Positions 45,965 to 57,487 are shown, counted from the stretch's first letter. The stretch: DNA of 64,000 nt from Hippasteria phrygiana (GCA_037893225.1 JAZGUH010000924.1:62001-126000); one strand, 5' to 3'. The notes: a model not told the origin generated them from the sequence alone. Made by a program: numbers and translations.

Positions 45965-46157
45965 CAGGGATGTAGTGAGTCCATCACAAGCCCCAACAGT
46001 CCTAATTCCAACCACAAGCTATTCCAATGAACTTTGACAAAGGCATTCCCTTGTCATTGTTCATCCAGTTACTTGTGACCAGCTTTATGAAAGGACTTCT
46101 GACTGGACTTGCAAAAGTACTTGTGAAAGGACTTGCAGGGACTCGACTACAACTCTG
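45965..46157 (-). mobile_element. hAT-like foldback element, copy C (short arms)
   Basis: 193 bp with ends CAGGGATGTAGTGAGTCC and GGGACTCGACTACAACTCTG. The core orientation matches copy B, with TTTGACAAAGGCATTCC then CTTGTCATTGTTCATCCAG. The arms hold only a few diverged repeats (GGACTTGC, ACTTGTGAAA). The flanking octamers CTATTTAA and CTTATCTA do not match, so the target duplication has decayed or the border is altered. It looks like the member closest to an unexpanded form. Confidence 0.7.
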
Positions 46158-46279
46158 CTTATCTAGTCAACTTGTCAATCAGCCTAAAAGGCATGGTTGC
46201 TTCTGCTTTATACTGCAACAATCTCCTCGTAGGGATATATGAAGTTGCAGGCGCAAAGTGGCAGTGACAGACAATAATT

Positions 46280-46890
46280 TTAGTAATATCCCCCTTTAAC
46301 AGTTAATGAGATGTGGAGCCTATTAAGATGAGCTTTGAATATATCAACTGACTTAGATTCTCTGATGTCCGGTTTAAGAAGATTCCATTGAGTAGTTGTT
46401 CTTGGTAGGAAAGAAAACTTAAAACAGTCTTTTTTCACTGCCTGATGAGTAAATGAAATTGAAGACGATTTCCGTGTTTTTATTTGGGATCCTTCTGATA
46501 CAGACCGATACTGATCTGTATCAATTGCAACCAAGTGGTGAATAGACTTGTAGAGTAGAGTCAATCTAGATAGTTCTACGCTCCTCCAGAGACTTCCATT
46601 TCAATTTGGAAATCATAGCTGAAACACTACTTCTACGACTGAAATCTTTACACACAAATCTTGCTGCTCTACGTTGTACTGCTTCAAGTCTATTTATGTA
46701 GTCTTGATGGTGTGGATCCCATATACTTGCACTGTACTCCAGTTTAGGTCTAACCAAAGTTTTGTAGGCAGTTTCCTTAACTTCCGCAGAACAGCTAAAA
46801 AGATTCCTACGTAGTAAACCCAATATTTTGTTTGCTTTGGAGATATTTGCATTTATATGATCTGCACTGGTTATCAGTAGCAGTAATGTG
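46280..46890 (-). pseudogene. non-LTR retrotransposon (CR1/L2/Jockey-like) RT 3' end, frameshifted
   Basis: On the minus strand the frame from about 46890 reads SADHINANISKANKILGLL, AYKTLVRPKLEYSASIWDPH and VQRRAARFV. This is the typical C-terminal part of LINE reverse transcriptases. It stops after KSLEERRTI, and the expected continuation (RLTLLYKSIHHLV ... FLPRTTTQWNLL ... FKAHL) resumes in another frame ending at 46280. A one-base frameshift near 46565 therefore breaks the ORF. The upstream RT core and endonuclease are absent, so this is a dead 5'-truncated copy. Confidence 0.85.
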
Positions 46891-47033
46891 CTAAACTGTT
46901 AGAAGTGAAGAGGGGGACCAGTGACACAGTAGCCTGACCAGCTATCATTCACACTTGGAGGTTATTGCATTGGTGCAAGGTGTGTCATCAGTGAACCTCT
47001 GGTTAAGCAATGGTCCTTACTCAAGCTTGTTCC

Positions 47034-47109
47034 AGGCTATCCGCACTGGACTTGAAGTGGGTATTAAATCAAGTTTGATCCCGAGAAACATCCAGTGCGA
47101 ACACGGCTT
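47034..47109. mobile_element. short diverged relative of the CCGCACTGGACTT MITE
   Basis: GCTATCCGCACTGGACTTG at the left and CATCCAGTGCGAACACGGC at the right, inverted and about 40 bp apart. Looks like an internally deleted copy of the 9080-9751 element. Confidence 0.5.
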
Positions 47110-47779
47110 CACCGAGTCACCTCCCCCATCCCAACACATTGCAAGTGTGAACGCAATAAAACAAATCTTGACCAGCATGAGGCAACCATCAAAGGTTATA
47201 CCCTCTCTTACACCTCACCTGTGCAAATGCGTCAAGTCAAGGAATACTCCCAGACATCTGTTTGCACGGAGCAGAGTGATGCCTGCCCAAGCAGACCCCG
47301 TTGATTGGAGCACGGCATAATTGCCAGCAAGCCTACAAGGCATAAGACACCTATTGATTAAGACCATGCAAACATCCTGTTGGCTCAGCATCTTCCGTCC
47401 TTACAAGGTGGGAGGAAGAATTTGCCCGACCCTAGAGGGTTTATCATATGCACTTGCTCTATCCAAATGAGGAATACGACTTTGGGGTCGTTTTTAGTAA
47501 CCACCTGTTGAATATTCATCAGCTGCTGCAGACTACAACCTAGCAGATTTGAAGTTTTGACATTTTCATATTGTTATAGATTATTTTAATGCATTCAGCA
47601 TTCGGTACAAGGCTCATTCAACATTCTTCAGGGGAATGAAGTTATTAGTTCAGATGACGTACGCCACAGCTACCAACTGTTGTCAACTGGAATGATCTGA
47701 AAAAAGTTAGGAGGGGATTGGTGTATCAATCCTGGCAGAATTTTTCGCAGAAATTGACGGGCAGCAGTTAACTGGATTT

Positions 47780-47995
47780 GTTATAGCGCCCTCTTGTAAA
47801 ATAGACCAATTTCTGTAAACGGCATTGTTTTCAATTGGTCACATAACTGCGCGAGCCGACTGGTTACAACCTGTCGCTTCGGTACACTACGCGACACACA
47901 CTTTAACTATAATTGCGTTTTCGGATTGTTAACCAATTTTAGATGCAACACAGACTAACTACATTCGGTCAATAGAGGGCAGTATTTTTACAAAT
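47780..47995 (+). repeat. dispersed repeat R2, copy 2
   Basis: TGTTATAGCGCCCTCTTGTA, TTTTCAATTGGTCACATA, GTCGCTTCGGTACACTACGC, GTCAATAGAGGGCAG, same order as copy 1. Followed by AACGATATAAATTTC and TGCCATAATTTCACAGGATG, shared with repeat R1. Confidence 0.65.
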
Positions 47996-48084
47996 CCGTT
48001 ATTTTTGGAAAACGATATAAATTTCAAAACTTTTCTTGACAACACATCAGGTGCCATAATTTCACAGGATGATTGAGATTGCTA

Positions 48085-48286
48085 TTAACCCTAACAGCCT
48101 AAGCCTTTTTACCAGAATCCTTCCCTAACCACACAGTGTAGTAAACCAATGGCACATTCTTTGTACAAAATGAGGGCATCAAGTCCCATGCAAAGTGATG
48201 GTGCCAAGGCTCTACAGTACCCAATCACACAAAATTCAACACAAAGGGGTGTTTGATTTTGGCAGTTTAGGGAAGGTTAGGGTTAA
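48085..48286. mobile_element. TTAA-flanked MITE with CCCTAAC ends
   Basis: TTAACCCTAACAGCC to GGTTAGGGTTAA, 202 bp, TTAA on both sides. The interior has CCAATGGCACATTCTTTG and AGTGATGGTGCCAAGGC. A distinct family from the CCCCTTG elements. Confidence 0.7.
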
Positions 48287-48536
48287 AGTAGTCTAGTAAG
48301 GTATTTCGTAATAATTCAGTAAAAAACATTTGGAGGATTACCAATCGTGTACACTACATTTAAGTACCATGTACAAAGAATTTGACAATGTTGGATTTTG
48401 CCAGAGTCGAGACAGATCCTTCAAAAATTCCCAGCAAGCTTATGTCAAACACCAATACTTCACAGGGGGATGTGCCAATCTATTTAGTACAAAAATGTAT
48501 CACTGGTCCACTGCAGAGTTCTGCTTAGTCAAATAT

Positions 48537-48812
48537 AGGGTTCCCACACTTATGAAAAATCCTGGAATTTGAAGTATCATGGAAAGTCATGGAATTTTGT
48601 TATTTTACAAGGAATATTTGATATTTTAAGATAAAAGCCATTGAAATGTCATAGAATCTCACACAACCACTACATGCAGTCAGTGTATTCTAAATGGACT
48701 CTTAAGATGTTAAAAACAGCCTTAGAATTGGGCATGGAAAACCCCAATTTGTTTTCTTCTGGAAGTCATGGAAAATCATGGAAGTTAAAGATTTCCGTGG
48801 GAATGCTGAAAT
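48537..48812 (+). mobile_element. candidate inverted-repeat element with TCATGGAAAATC motifs
   Basis: Starts TAGGGTTCCCACACTTATG and ends near CCGTGGGAATGCTG. Inside are repeated TCCTGGAATTTG, TCATGGAAAGTCATGGAATT and TCATGGAAAATCATGGAAG. The ends are weakly inverted and no clear target duplication is visible. It resembles hAT-type subterminal-repeat elements. Open frames here are spurious. Confidence 0.45.
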
Positions 48813-50239
48813 TCCCTTCTCAGCGATGTTTGCTACTCTAAATGCAATTTTTCTAAAATACTTATTCCTATCTTTGATGGAGCATGGTCGCATTTTCCTC
48901 AGATACCATCATGAAGGCTTTATGAAGTTCTGAGCATGCCCTTGCATCATAATGCCAGACACTTATAAATATAATTCGTTTTCCGCCATCAGCAAGTGTT
49001 ATTTGTATTCATGTTTCTGATCCTGCGTGAGGAAGAATTAATATGAATACATGTGTTTCTGTCTAGAAAAAAGAAAAGAAAAAAAAAAGAACACCACAGG
49101 CCTTTTCCTGCCTATTAAGACAAAACTGAAGGCGTTGCATATTTGAAGACTCAACTGAAGACTCGGGTTTTAGGAAAGACCGGGAAAAAAACCTGTTTCT
49201 GAATAACCACTCCCTATTTAACCTGGTTTATGTCATACATGGACATGGTCATCTGGGAGCTATGAATAGGTAAAGCCTTTGGGGAGAGGCGTGGTAACAG
49301 ACAGCAACAGAGTACGAAACAAACCCAAAGAAATCCTCATAATCCTGCGATATCTTCACAAAATAGGACCACAAATTTGAGCTGCAATGTCCGTGCTCTG
49401 GCTGAAAATTTCAATTCAATGGATATCCTCCTACAAATGAATAATGGAGAAAAACTACTATTGAAACAACAAAAATGCTTACTACACACTGCAAATTTGG
49501 TCTTGACTTTACGCGCGATAGATGCATTTTCACTGTAAGAATGGAACTTCTACTGCAAAATTCAAAACTTATTAATTAATCGTGTTACTTATCTTCAATT
49601 CACTTTTTTTGTGGAATATCTCATTACAAAGCGCATAACTTATCTAATGCTAGCAAATTAGCAATTCCATTTGAAAAATTCATTTTTGGGTGTGCCACGC
49701 CCAGAGAAGCACAGACACGGCATTTTTAAAATGAATCTATGCGGTAAAAAGGGGACGACCAAGAGAGGTGAAAGGAAAATTAAACTGAAGGTAAATGAAG
49801 GTGACAGCAATGCAAATAGTGTGCATGTTGACCTCAGATGCTGAGAGATTTTGTAAGAACTTTGGACTTCCAATCACATCGTATAGCAGTCATGTACATG
49901 TCTGAGAGCAGTGCCCTATTTTACTCTATGTTGAAAAGATAGCCAATTGATGACCAAAATGACGAACAATCTGACCTCAACTTCATCTACCATTACACAT
50001 TGCTACTGAGTAAATACAAACTAAGGAGTCTAAGGATAGACTAGTCAGAGTCTGGTACCAAGACCCTCACATAAAAAAGTGGCCCCGAATTTGCAAGATT
50101 CGCATACGCTACTGCTCAACAAAAGGTGGGAAACCAGACACATCATGCTATGAAAATGGTTACTAACAAATCAATAGGGATGGGATTGGTAACTTTGCAC
50201 TATAACAGGTACATTCATGGTAGTGTGCAACATCTGCAA
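48813..50239. other. nothing recognised
   Basis: AT-rich single-copy-looking DNA with a poly-A/G stretch at 49068-49092. Confidence 0.45.
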
Positions 50240-50640
50240 ACATAAAAAAAAAAAACTACTGAATTATTATGAAATACCGTACTAGACTATAGCAGTCTCA
50301 AGCATCCTGTGAAATCTTGGCACCTGGGGTGCTGTCGTTTTCAAGAAAAGTGGAAATTTATATTGTTCTCCAACGATTGTTGGCCGACAATCGTTGGAAA
50401 TAGTCTAGTTCCCAGACCTGATAATTCCCCGACTCTACAAATTGCTCTGATTTGTCTAAGGTAGGGTCAGGGAACCAGACTACTGGAACAGAATCTGCTT
50501 TCTCTCTGTTTTCCCAGCATCTATGCACACAAAACTTTAAACAGGTCAGTGTCACAGTATTTGCTAGCAAGCTATTAAATACTAACACCTCATATCCATT
50601 TATTTCTGAAAATTACAACAAAAGCAAATGTTGTATACTA
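50240..50640 (+). repeat. dispersed repeat R1, copy 3
   Basis: GAAATACCGTACTAGACTA, TTGGCACCTGGGGTGCTG, CAACGATTGTTGGCCGACAA, GGGTCAGGGAACCAGACTAC, CCATTTATTTCTGAAAATTA. Confidence 0.65.
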
Positions 50641-51071
50641 CGTTTAAGAACCGACATTCCTCTCTTCGGTCATATATAAACAAAATGCCAACTTCCCTTA
50701 TTCTCTCCTTTTTTTTTCTCCAAAAGAAAAACCATAAAAAAAATGCCAAACTTTTAAGGAGAAGATGCCTCACAGTCAATGTATTGTGTTTTGGATACAT
50801 TTGGTGGACTCCACTATCGGCAGAAACCATCTTGAACAGAAAGACGGCGGCCATCTTGGACAAACTGCGTGTTAGTCGTAGTCTTGTTGCCATCTTGTGA
50901 TTGGCTGGCGAGATTCTGTGTACTTTGCTATGGAAGCTGCAAGACTAATTCTCGGACTTCTTTCCCAAAACAAACAATCCTCCAAAACACGAATTAGGAA
51001 GGGAGCAATCTTTTAAGTTTGCTCTAAACTGTTTTTAACAGAAAATTTGTCAGGAAAAAAAAGAAAAAAAA

Positions 51072-51155
51072 AACGCTTGAGAATTGAACCCACTGCGTAT
51101 CACTATGATTAAAAAGCAGACGCTTTGCCAGAAAGCCACCCGAGTAGCTCGACAA
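51072..51155 (-). mobile_element. tRNA-like segment, probable SINE head
   Basis: TTGAGAATTGAACCCACTGC and GCCACCCGAGTAGCTCG have the spacing of box B and box A on the minus strand. No proper acceptor stem, so a SINE head is more likely than a tRNA gene. Confidence 0.4.
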
Positions 51156-51711
51156 ATCGGCTTATTTTGACTTATTCAATGCTTGCACTGCTACACACCG
51201 GAAGAACTATATATTCATGAGCGCCTATACAATTGGATGATTCAGGCTAGAGGAATTTCACATTAGCCCCTTCTGCGCACTTCCGGGTTAAAAGCGAGAG
51301 TGACAGTGGCAAACAAAACAACGCTTTTCAGCACATTCATTCATGCATGAATTAATCATGGCATTAAAGGAAGCGCAGGGGCACGATCAGCATAAAGTTG
51401 TTTACTGTGAAATTGAGATCCTCGTTTTCAAACGCGGAAGTGCGCAGATCGGTGCTAAACTCGCTAAAAATGTGTCGGTGTTTTGTATTGCCTTATATAT
51501 AGTTCACAGATCATAAGAAGGAAGTATGTAAACAGGAAGTCATTTGAGGTGGCATGATGAGGTGGCATGATGAGATGAGATGACATTTAGTATGAAGAAA
51601 AAAAGAAACCAAGACACCTCATTACACACAAACTCAAGTGTTTGTGAGCAGAAGCATGTACATGTACCAAGCTGAGTCTACTGTCCCCCTTCTAAAAATA
51701 CCCTTAAGTTC

Positions 51712-51842
51712 AGCAGTATAAATGTACCAGGTGTAGGAACAGTTTCCTGCGAATCTGTGATGGGTGGCTTGGCCAGACTGAGCGTCATCTCCTTTATCAG
51801 CCTATCTTTGGCCAACGCTTCCTCAACTCGTCTCTCTGGAGA
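51712..51842 (-). CDS. possible upstream coiled-coil exon (unassigned; may belong to RIMBP)
   Basis: Minus-strand segment after an acceptor-like CTCTGCAG at 51843. The open frame reads SPERRVEEALAKDRLIKEMT, then LSLAKPPITDSQETVPTPG. It is charged and helix-forming, then turns Pro/Thr-rich, unlike the surrounding AT-rich intron. Two donors are possible. CCTG|GTACAT at 51728 gives phase 1. AGG|GTATTT near 51712 gives phase 0, which would fit the phase-0 start of exon 31109-31192. It lies 20 kb upstream on the same strand. It resembles helices nearer the N-terminus of TSPOAP1 only loosely. Confidence 0.35.
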
Positions 51843-52958
51843 CTGCAGAGTCATTTATAAACCTGACCTACTTTTTTTTGGGGGGGGGGGGGGGCTTGGC
51901 AAGAGACACAATTCCCAGCTTGAGTTGGTAACAAGGCTTAGTGCACGTACCATTTCCGACACCCTCTTCGCCCCATCGATGGTCTTGATGAATGCTAACG
52001 GAATCATACCCGACAGTGAAGAGGCGCGTGCGTTGAGCTCACATCACGACAAATTGAATTTTAAAGCAGAAATTCCACCTAAACTCTGTGAAGGCATTCG
52101 TTAAATAAAAATGGATTTATGCTAAATTTCATTTTTTTGAAAAACTCTTGCAAACAAACAAGCCAGGTACCCTGTAGAATATTGGATGAACAATTTACAA
52201 AACACCACACTAAACATATGTAACCTTCTTGCATGCTTCCTTTGTTGAGGCTGCGTTTCCCCCATTTTAAAAATCTCTTCCCAAAACTCCATAATCATGC
52301 AAAAGGAAAAAGAGGAAAATCTATTCCGTGTCCTGAATTAATGTTAAGGACTCCACTGTCACTATATGCAAAACTGAAAAAAAAGAGGGCCGGCAATTTT
52401 AGAAACTAAATAGCAGGATCTCAAAATAGAATTGTTAAAAAGGTCACCTCCTCTTTTTGTGATTTTTTTTAAATTATTGTCAACATTATTGTACATTTTG
52501 TATAGCTTCAAATACATACAGTTTGATGAATTTCTTCACAGAATTTTTTTTTCCAGAGTTATTGTACTGCTTTTTTTTTTAGTTTTTGAAAGTGAAACCA
52601 TACTAAAAAGGAGCGAAATGTATTTAAATAAAAAAAAAAAGCCTCTCGTTTCCCAGATAACATAATTCCCAAGCCTGCTTCAACAAACCTGAACGCTGGT
52701 TGAGAGCATCCTCCAATTTTGGAGACATGTAATCAGATCCTAGCTCGGCTGTCACCAATGATTAGCTCCAGAGAAATCAACTTCGGTCTGAGACCTCATT
52801 TGATGAGGGCACTTAGCCCAATTTCTTTCTCCCAAAGGTTTTCTCTCTCTTTCCCTTTCTATGCTATTCATGTACATGGATTATTACCCACAAATCTAGT
52901 CTGGCTCAAAATGTATTTCCAAAAATGTCAATGAATGTAGTCCGTCACTGTAATGATG
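51843..52958. other. flank of the candidate exon, no further feature
   Basis: G run at 51880-51894 gives the minus strand a C tract 38 bp upstream of the candidate exon's acceptor. Confidence 0.45.
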
Positions 52959-53174
52959 TTAACCCCTTGCGTACGGATGACGCCATATGGCATAACAAAA
53001 AAGTGGCACCAGGCCAGATGACGCCATTTGCCGCCGTTTGTGCAGTTTCAATCCATTGTTGGATTATTGTTTATGTTACGCTTGACTGCACAAACACATT
53101 GTAGCGGTTCGCTTGGCTGCCAGAACCACCGCGACACCCCGATGTCTCCCGTAAAACCGTTCTGAAGGGGTTAA
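52959..53174 (+). mobile_element. piggyBac-type MITE, subfamily 1
   Basis: TTAACCCCTTGCGTACGGATG to GAAGGGGTTAA, TTAA on both sides, complete interior. Confidence 0.78.
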
Positions 53175-54204
53175 GTATTTGTGGCACCAGCAAGCGAAAT
53201 CAGACATAAGTTGGAAATTTTAAAAATTGAGATATCCATTCCATAATAAAATATATAATTTAAGCTTTGTAACTGGCGAAAAGATTACTGTTATACGATA
53301 TTTTTGTTTTCAAATAGAGCCTGGAATTTGGCATTGAGAATGGAAAATAATACGTTTTTTTTTCTTTCTTTTTTCGGAAGTAGGCCAGACTAAACTGTCA
53401 AATTGTACACATTTAATGGTCTCAACACAAAAGCAAACCAGATATTTTGAATTAAGTATGCTTTTAACTACAGTATTTTGACAAAAACAGGAATCGTGAT
53501 TTTTTGACGATTTTCATGTAAATTGCAATTACTAAAAAATTGGTCATGTGACTGATGTCTGATTTCCCTTGCGGACGCCACATATCTACGTGCAACAGTG
53601 GAGTGCGGAAAAGACAGGAGTGACATCTTACCCATTGTTTGTCTTTTTCATTTCTTTTTTACATTAAGAGCGCACCACTTCACAATTAGTACTAACCCCC
53701 CCCTCAAAATATTTTGTACGCGCGAAAACAAAAATAGCACACTTTTGTAAAAATAATTTGCAAAAAGAAAAAAACATTTACCCTCTGGACCCCAAAACCC
53801 TGATACACGAAAGACCAAAACATTGACATGTTACTGCCATCATCTAAGTCGGACAAGTAAGCCAGGGAAAAATGTTGGCAAGCCAGCTGGAACGCAACAT
53901 TATATCACTGGTGATCCAAGGAAATGGGTTGGACTGTGGACAGAGCTACATTTTGAGTTACAGGTTTACACTGTGGAAATCAACAAGAACTGTCGACGTC
54001 ATCAGGATGTCAAACTAAGTGATTATTAATGGTCAGAGCGCAGTGTAGCCGATTTGTATTTCCAGCGCACAGACAATCTTGGACCCTCCGAGAGTTTGCT
54101 AACATTTACAGGTTTTGTGTAGCAGACCAAGATTTAGATTCATTTAGTATCAAACATCTTAATAACCAAACACGCAAAACTATTTGTGAATAAATTTTCA
54201 AATT
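53175..54204. other. nothing recognised
   Basis: AT-rich. A 68-residue frame at 53823-54029 lacks support. Confidence 0.45.
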
Positions 54205-54345
54205 GAATAAAAACTGGCAGGAGAGGGATTTGAACCTGCGACCTCCGGAATACCATACCAGAGGTCACATTTTGCAGGTTCCGGAGGTCACAGTTCAAAT
54301 CCTGCTCCTGCCAGTTCTCGTTGTGCACTTATTCAAATTTATTCA
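54205..54345. mobile_element. two SINE family 1 3' ends head to head
   Basis: A minus-strand 3' end (AAACTGGCAGGAGAGGGATT, CGACCTCCGGAATACC) meets a plus-strand 3' end (TTCCGGAGGTCACAGTTCAA, CCTGCTCCTGCCAG), forming an inverted repeat about 100 bp long. Confidence 0.65.
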
Positions 54346-54399
54346 AATTACCTAGTCAGTTTTCCTTGTGGTTCGTTTGATGATATTATTGTTGGAGTG

Positions 54400-54490
54400 A
54401 ACAAATAAAAATGACTGAATGCTGACTTGACCCACAACCTCCAAAACAGTAAATGCACTCCACCAACTGAGTGACCTTTGCCCTACCTGT
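54400..54490 (-). mobile_element. diverged tRNA-like SINE fragment
   Basis: TGACCCACAACCTCCAAAAC and CTCCACCAACTGAGTGACC in minus-strand tRNA-like order (box B then box A when read left to right). Confidence 0.4.
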
Positions 54491-54714
54491 ACATGTGTAG
54501 CCTCCCAATCTGCCACCTGTCACTCTAATATGGATTAATGACCTCAACTTCCTATTGGCTTGAAAATGAAATTATGTCAAAATATCCGAATTCGCATGAC
54601 CATGATTTTCAAGCTGATCTGAATATCAAAAAATACCCAAGGTAGCCCTGGCAATTTATTCCCGACTCTGACAAAGCAGGTCACAACTACTTTGGGTTGA
54701 ACACCTTAACCCTA

Positions 54715-55072
54715 ATTCCCTACATATTTTTCCTACATGTAACCTGAATCCTCCAAAATCCTCCAATATCCTTGGATTCCCAAATCCTCCAATGTTTTCT
54801 AATACTGGGGACCACTGCCTGAATCCTGCAAAATCCTCCAGTGAGTTTTGGATAAACACCCCAGTATAAACCTCAATCCTCCAAAATCAACCAGCACCAA
54901 ATTGGGCCTGACGACCTGGATCGCCCATTTTCCTCCAGAGGCAAAATCCTCTCGTGCCCTCAATCCTGCAAAATTCTCCGACGCTTCAACTTCCAAAGAC
55001 CCCCAATCTTCCAAATTCCTCCATTTGGCAAAGAGGATTTTGGGGGATTTGGGAAGGAAAGGTTTTTAATAT
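54715..55072. repeat. degenerate AATCCTCCAAAATCC repeat
   Basis: ATCCTCCAA or ATCCTGCAAA recurs at least ten times between 54745 and 55020, then appears inverted (GGATTTTGGGGGATTTGGG) at 55035-55058. The arrangement resembles the foldback arms but is too diverged to show ends. Confidence 0.5.
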
Positions 55073-55173
55073 GGACGGACCGTCCTGACACTGAGAAATT
55101 ACTTCTTGGCATCGACGCAAAACAAGGCAGAATACTACTACATTTATGTGCCAATCAATCACTGATTATAATA

Positions 55174-55388
55174 AGCCAGTTCGGTATCTCAAAGGTCAAA
55201 GGTTATTCGGGATAAAATTGCTGACGTAATGTCACTGCAAGTTACGCGAACGCACATTTTGATTGAATTTTACACATGAGCATTGTGCGACCACCTTTTG
55301 CATTGCACACGAGCGCGTTAGGTCACGCGGGTCATTCGGAATAAAATTTTATTTTGTGCACATGCGCAGTTGAAATACCGAACTGGCT
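55174..55388. mobile_element. TA-flanked MITE with AGCCAGTTCGGTAT ends, copy 1
   Basis: Ends AGCCAGTTCGGTATCTC and AAATACCGAACTGGCT, flanked by TA. Contains AGGTCAAAGGTTA (a DR1 nuclear-receptor-type motif), ATTCGGGATAAAAT repeats, CACGCGGGTCATTCGG and CATGCGCAGTTG. A second copy lies at 60471-60656. Confidence 0.7.
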
Positions 55389-56347
55389 TATTCAGCGCCT
55401 ACACGTTCCTACCTCTATATTTAGTATTAATTACATTCCCACTGCAAAACAGTGCAAATCCCCAAAGCCAGCAGTGGATAAATAGGGCTCAGACTTAATC
55501 ATAACAGAAATAATTCAAACAAATTTCCGCGGCACCCATCAACTGCCATTTGTCGTGCACAAAACTGAGTTGACGCCTACATTTATATTCATAATTCACC
55601 GACATTTGAAGCATCAAAACAACATCACACACACAAAAAACAACTTCCTCATACTGCTGGTAATTTTACAGATCAGTCAGACAACGCTGCGGTTTGCCCC
55701 CCAAAAATATAAACCCACTCAAAACGTGGCGCCAGATATTGAAAAATACAGACAATCTTCAATTACATGTTCTAGTGGCAAGTCATTCGTTCTACCAATT
55801 TTACTCCGGGGACTGGTTTTTCCAACTTTGCTAATGGACTCGCTTTGAGTGCCATAATTACTGACTGGGACGTGTTCATCAAGAATACCCCAGCTTCGCA
55901 TCATTGGAACCACAATTGGGTAATTATCACGTAAAACGTGCAGCGGAAATGAAAGCATCGGGAGTGGAGACCTTCCACTTGCACATGAGCTGCTGGTATG
56001 AATGCCGTCAAAACAGGTCGGAATCGTGCCCGGCGCTCCGCAATCGCTGGCACAGTCCAAAACACTTGTAGAACAAAAATCAATGGCCAAAAAATTTCAG
56101 TGAAAATGGGCTCTGCTAAGTTCTTTTTTTTCTTCTCATTTTTACATATTTTTCCCTATCGTTTTAATTTCTTTTGGAGGAATGTGGAAATCTTCATATA
56201 ATATTATTGTAAAATGAATATTGTAAAATTGTTGTTTAAGCAGAAAAAGAATATGATACACAAAAACTTAGTGATCGACTGAACATATAATTTGAATCTC
56301 ATCAACAATGGGCTTTCAGTCCCAACCATTTCTATGAGCTTTCCCCA
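55389..56347. other. nothing firm; one 123-residue minus ORF
   Basis: The ORF at 55719-56090 (SDCGAPGTIPTCFDGIHTSS) has balanced composition but no domain, splice or start evidence. Confidence 0.35.
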
Positions 56348-56355
56348 GATCATTG

Positions 56356-56643
56356 CAGAGTTGCAGTCGAGTCCCTGCAAGTCCTTTCACAAGTCCTTTC
56401 ACAAGTCCTTTCACAAGTCCTTTCACAAGTCCTTTCACAAGTCCTTTCACAAGTCCTTTCACAAGTCCTTTCAGAAGTCCAGTCAGAAGTCCTTTCATAA
56501 AGCCGGTCACAAGTAACTGGATGAACAATGACAAAGGAATGCCTTTGTCAAAGCCATTTGAATAGCTTGTGATGGACTTGCAGGGACTTGCAGGGACTTG
56601 CAGGGACTTGCAGGGACTTGTAATGTACTTGACTACATCCCTG
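56356..56643 (+). mobile_element. hAT-like foldback element, copy D
   Basis: 288 bp with ends CAGAGTTGCAGTCGAGTCC and GTACTTGACTACATCCCTG. The perfect 8-bp duplication GATCATTG lies at 56348-56355 and 56644-56651. Left arm: about eight units of the 12-mer AAGTCCTTTCAC. Right arm: four to five units of the 10-mer CAGGGACTTG. The core is in the same orientation as copy A, with GTAACTGGATGAACAATGAC and the 9-bp-arm hairpin at 56529-56550. Confidence 0.87.
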
Positions 56644-56720
56644 GATCATTGGTATATGCTTTTCCTCCCACCTATAATACAATTTTTTTTCGGCTCGTGC
56701 TACGCTGCTTAGACTGAACA

Positions 56721-56938
56721 AACCCCTTGAGCATGGTATTTTACGGTAGACGTCGGGGTGTTGCAGCGGTTCTGGCAGCCAAGCGAACCACTACAATGTG
56801 TTCGTGCAGTCAAGCATGACATAAACAATAATCCAACAATGGATTTAAACTGCACAAACGGCGGAAAATTGCGTCATCCGGTCTGGTGGCACTTTTTTTG
56901 TTTACGCCATATGGCGTCATCCGTACGCAAGGGGTTAA
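56721..56938 (-). mobile_element. piggyBac-type MITE, subfamily 1
   Basis: AACCCCTTGAGCATGG to CGTACGCAAGGGGTTAA. The right TTAA is intact; the left is AAAA-like. It follows foldback copy D by about 80 bp. Confidence 0.72.
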
Positions 56939-57487
56939 ACAAAACAATGTTGGTGTAATGGTTTTTTTGTGTGTGTACATCTTCCACCTCTGCAATCCTA
57001 GTTTGAACCCAGCAATCAATTGGGTTACAAAACCATTCAAGAGATATATATACCTCACGGCATTTTGTTTGTTTGCATTCTGTCACTAACAAAAAACCAA
57101 AAAAAACTGACACAAATCTGGTCTTTGGCAACTAGAGCACGTAATCCATCCAAAGAACTCCCATATGAAATATAAATAATTGGCCTCTGACATCACAAAA
57201 GGCAAAATGAAAGGATGAATAAAAAAATTGGCATTGCAATGACAAAGCCAATTATACTCCCGATATGGCTCTTGGCATTGTGATCTGAATCCACAGGGGG
57301 GAATGGATTGGTCCAATTCAAGACTGACTTCATGTACGAGGCTGGTTGTCAATAACTCCTGGTGGGATTCACTTCATCATGGAAGGTATAGAATGGATGC
57401 TTGAAGGTCAAGGTGAACGAAGACTCGTGCTCGTTTCAGACCAGTTGTTTGTGGCTGGGATTCAACAGAAAAATGCCTAGTATTGTC

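Noticed and set aside
45957..46165. An 8-bp target duplication for foldback copy C
   Set aside because: CTATTTAA and CTTATCTA match at too few positions to claim.
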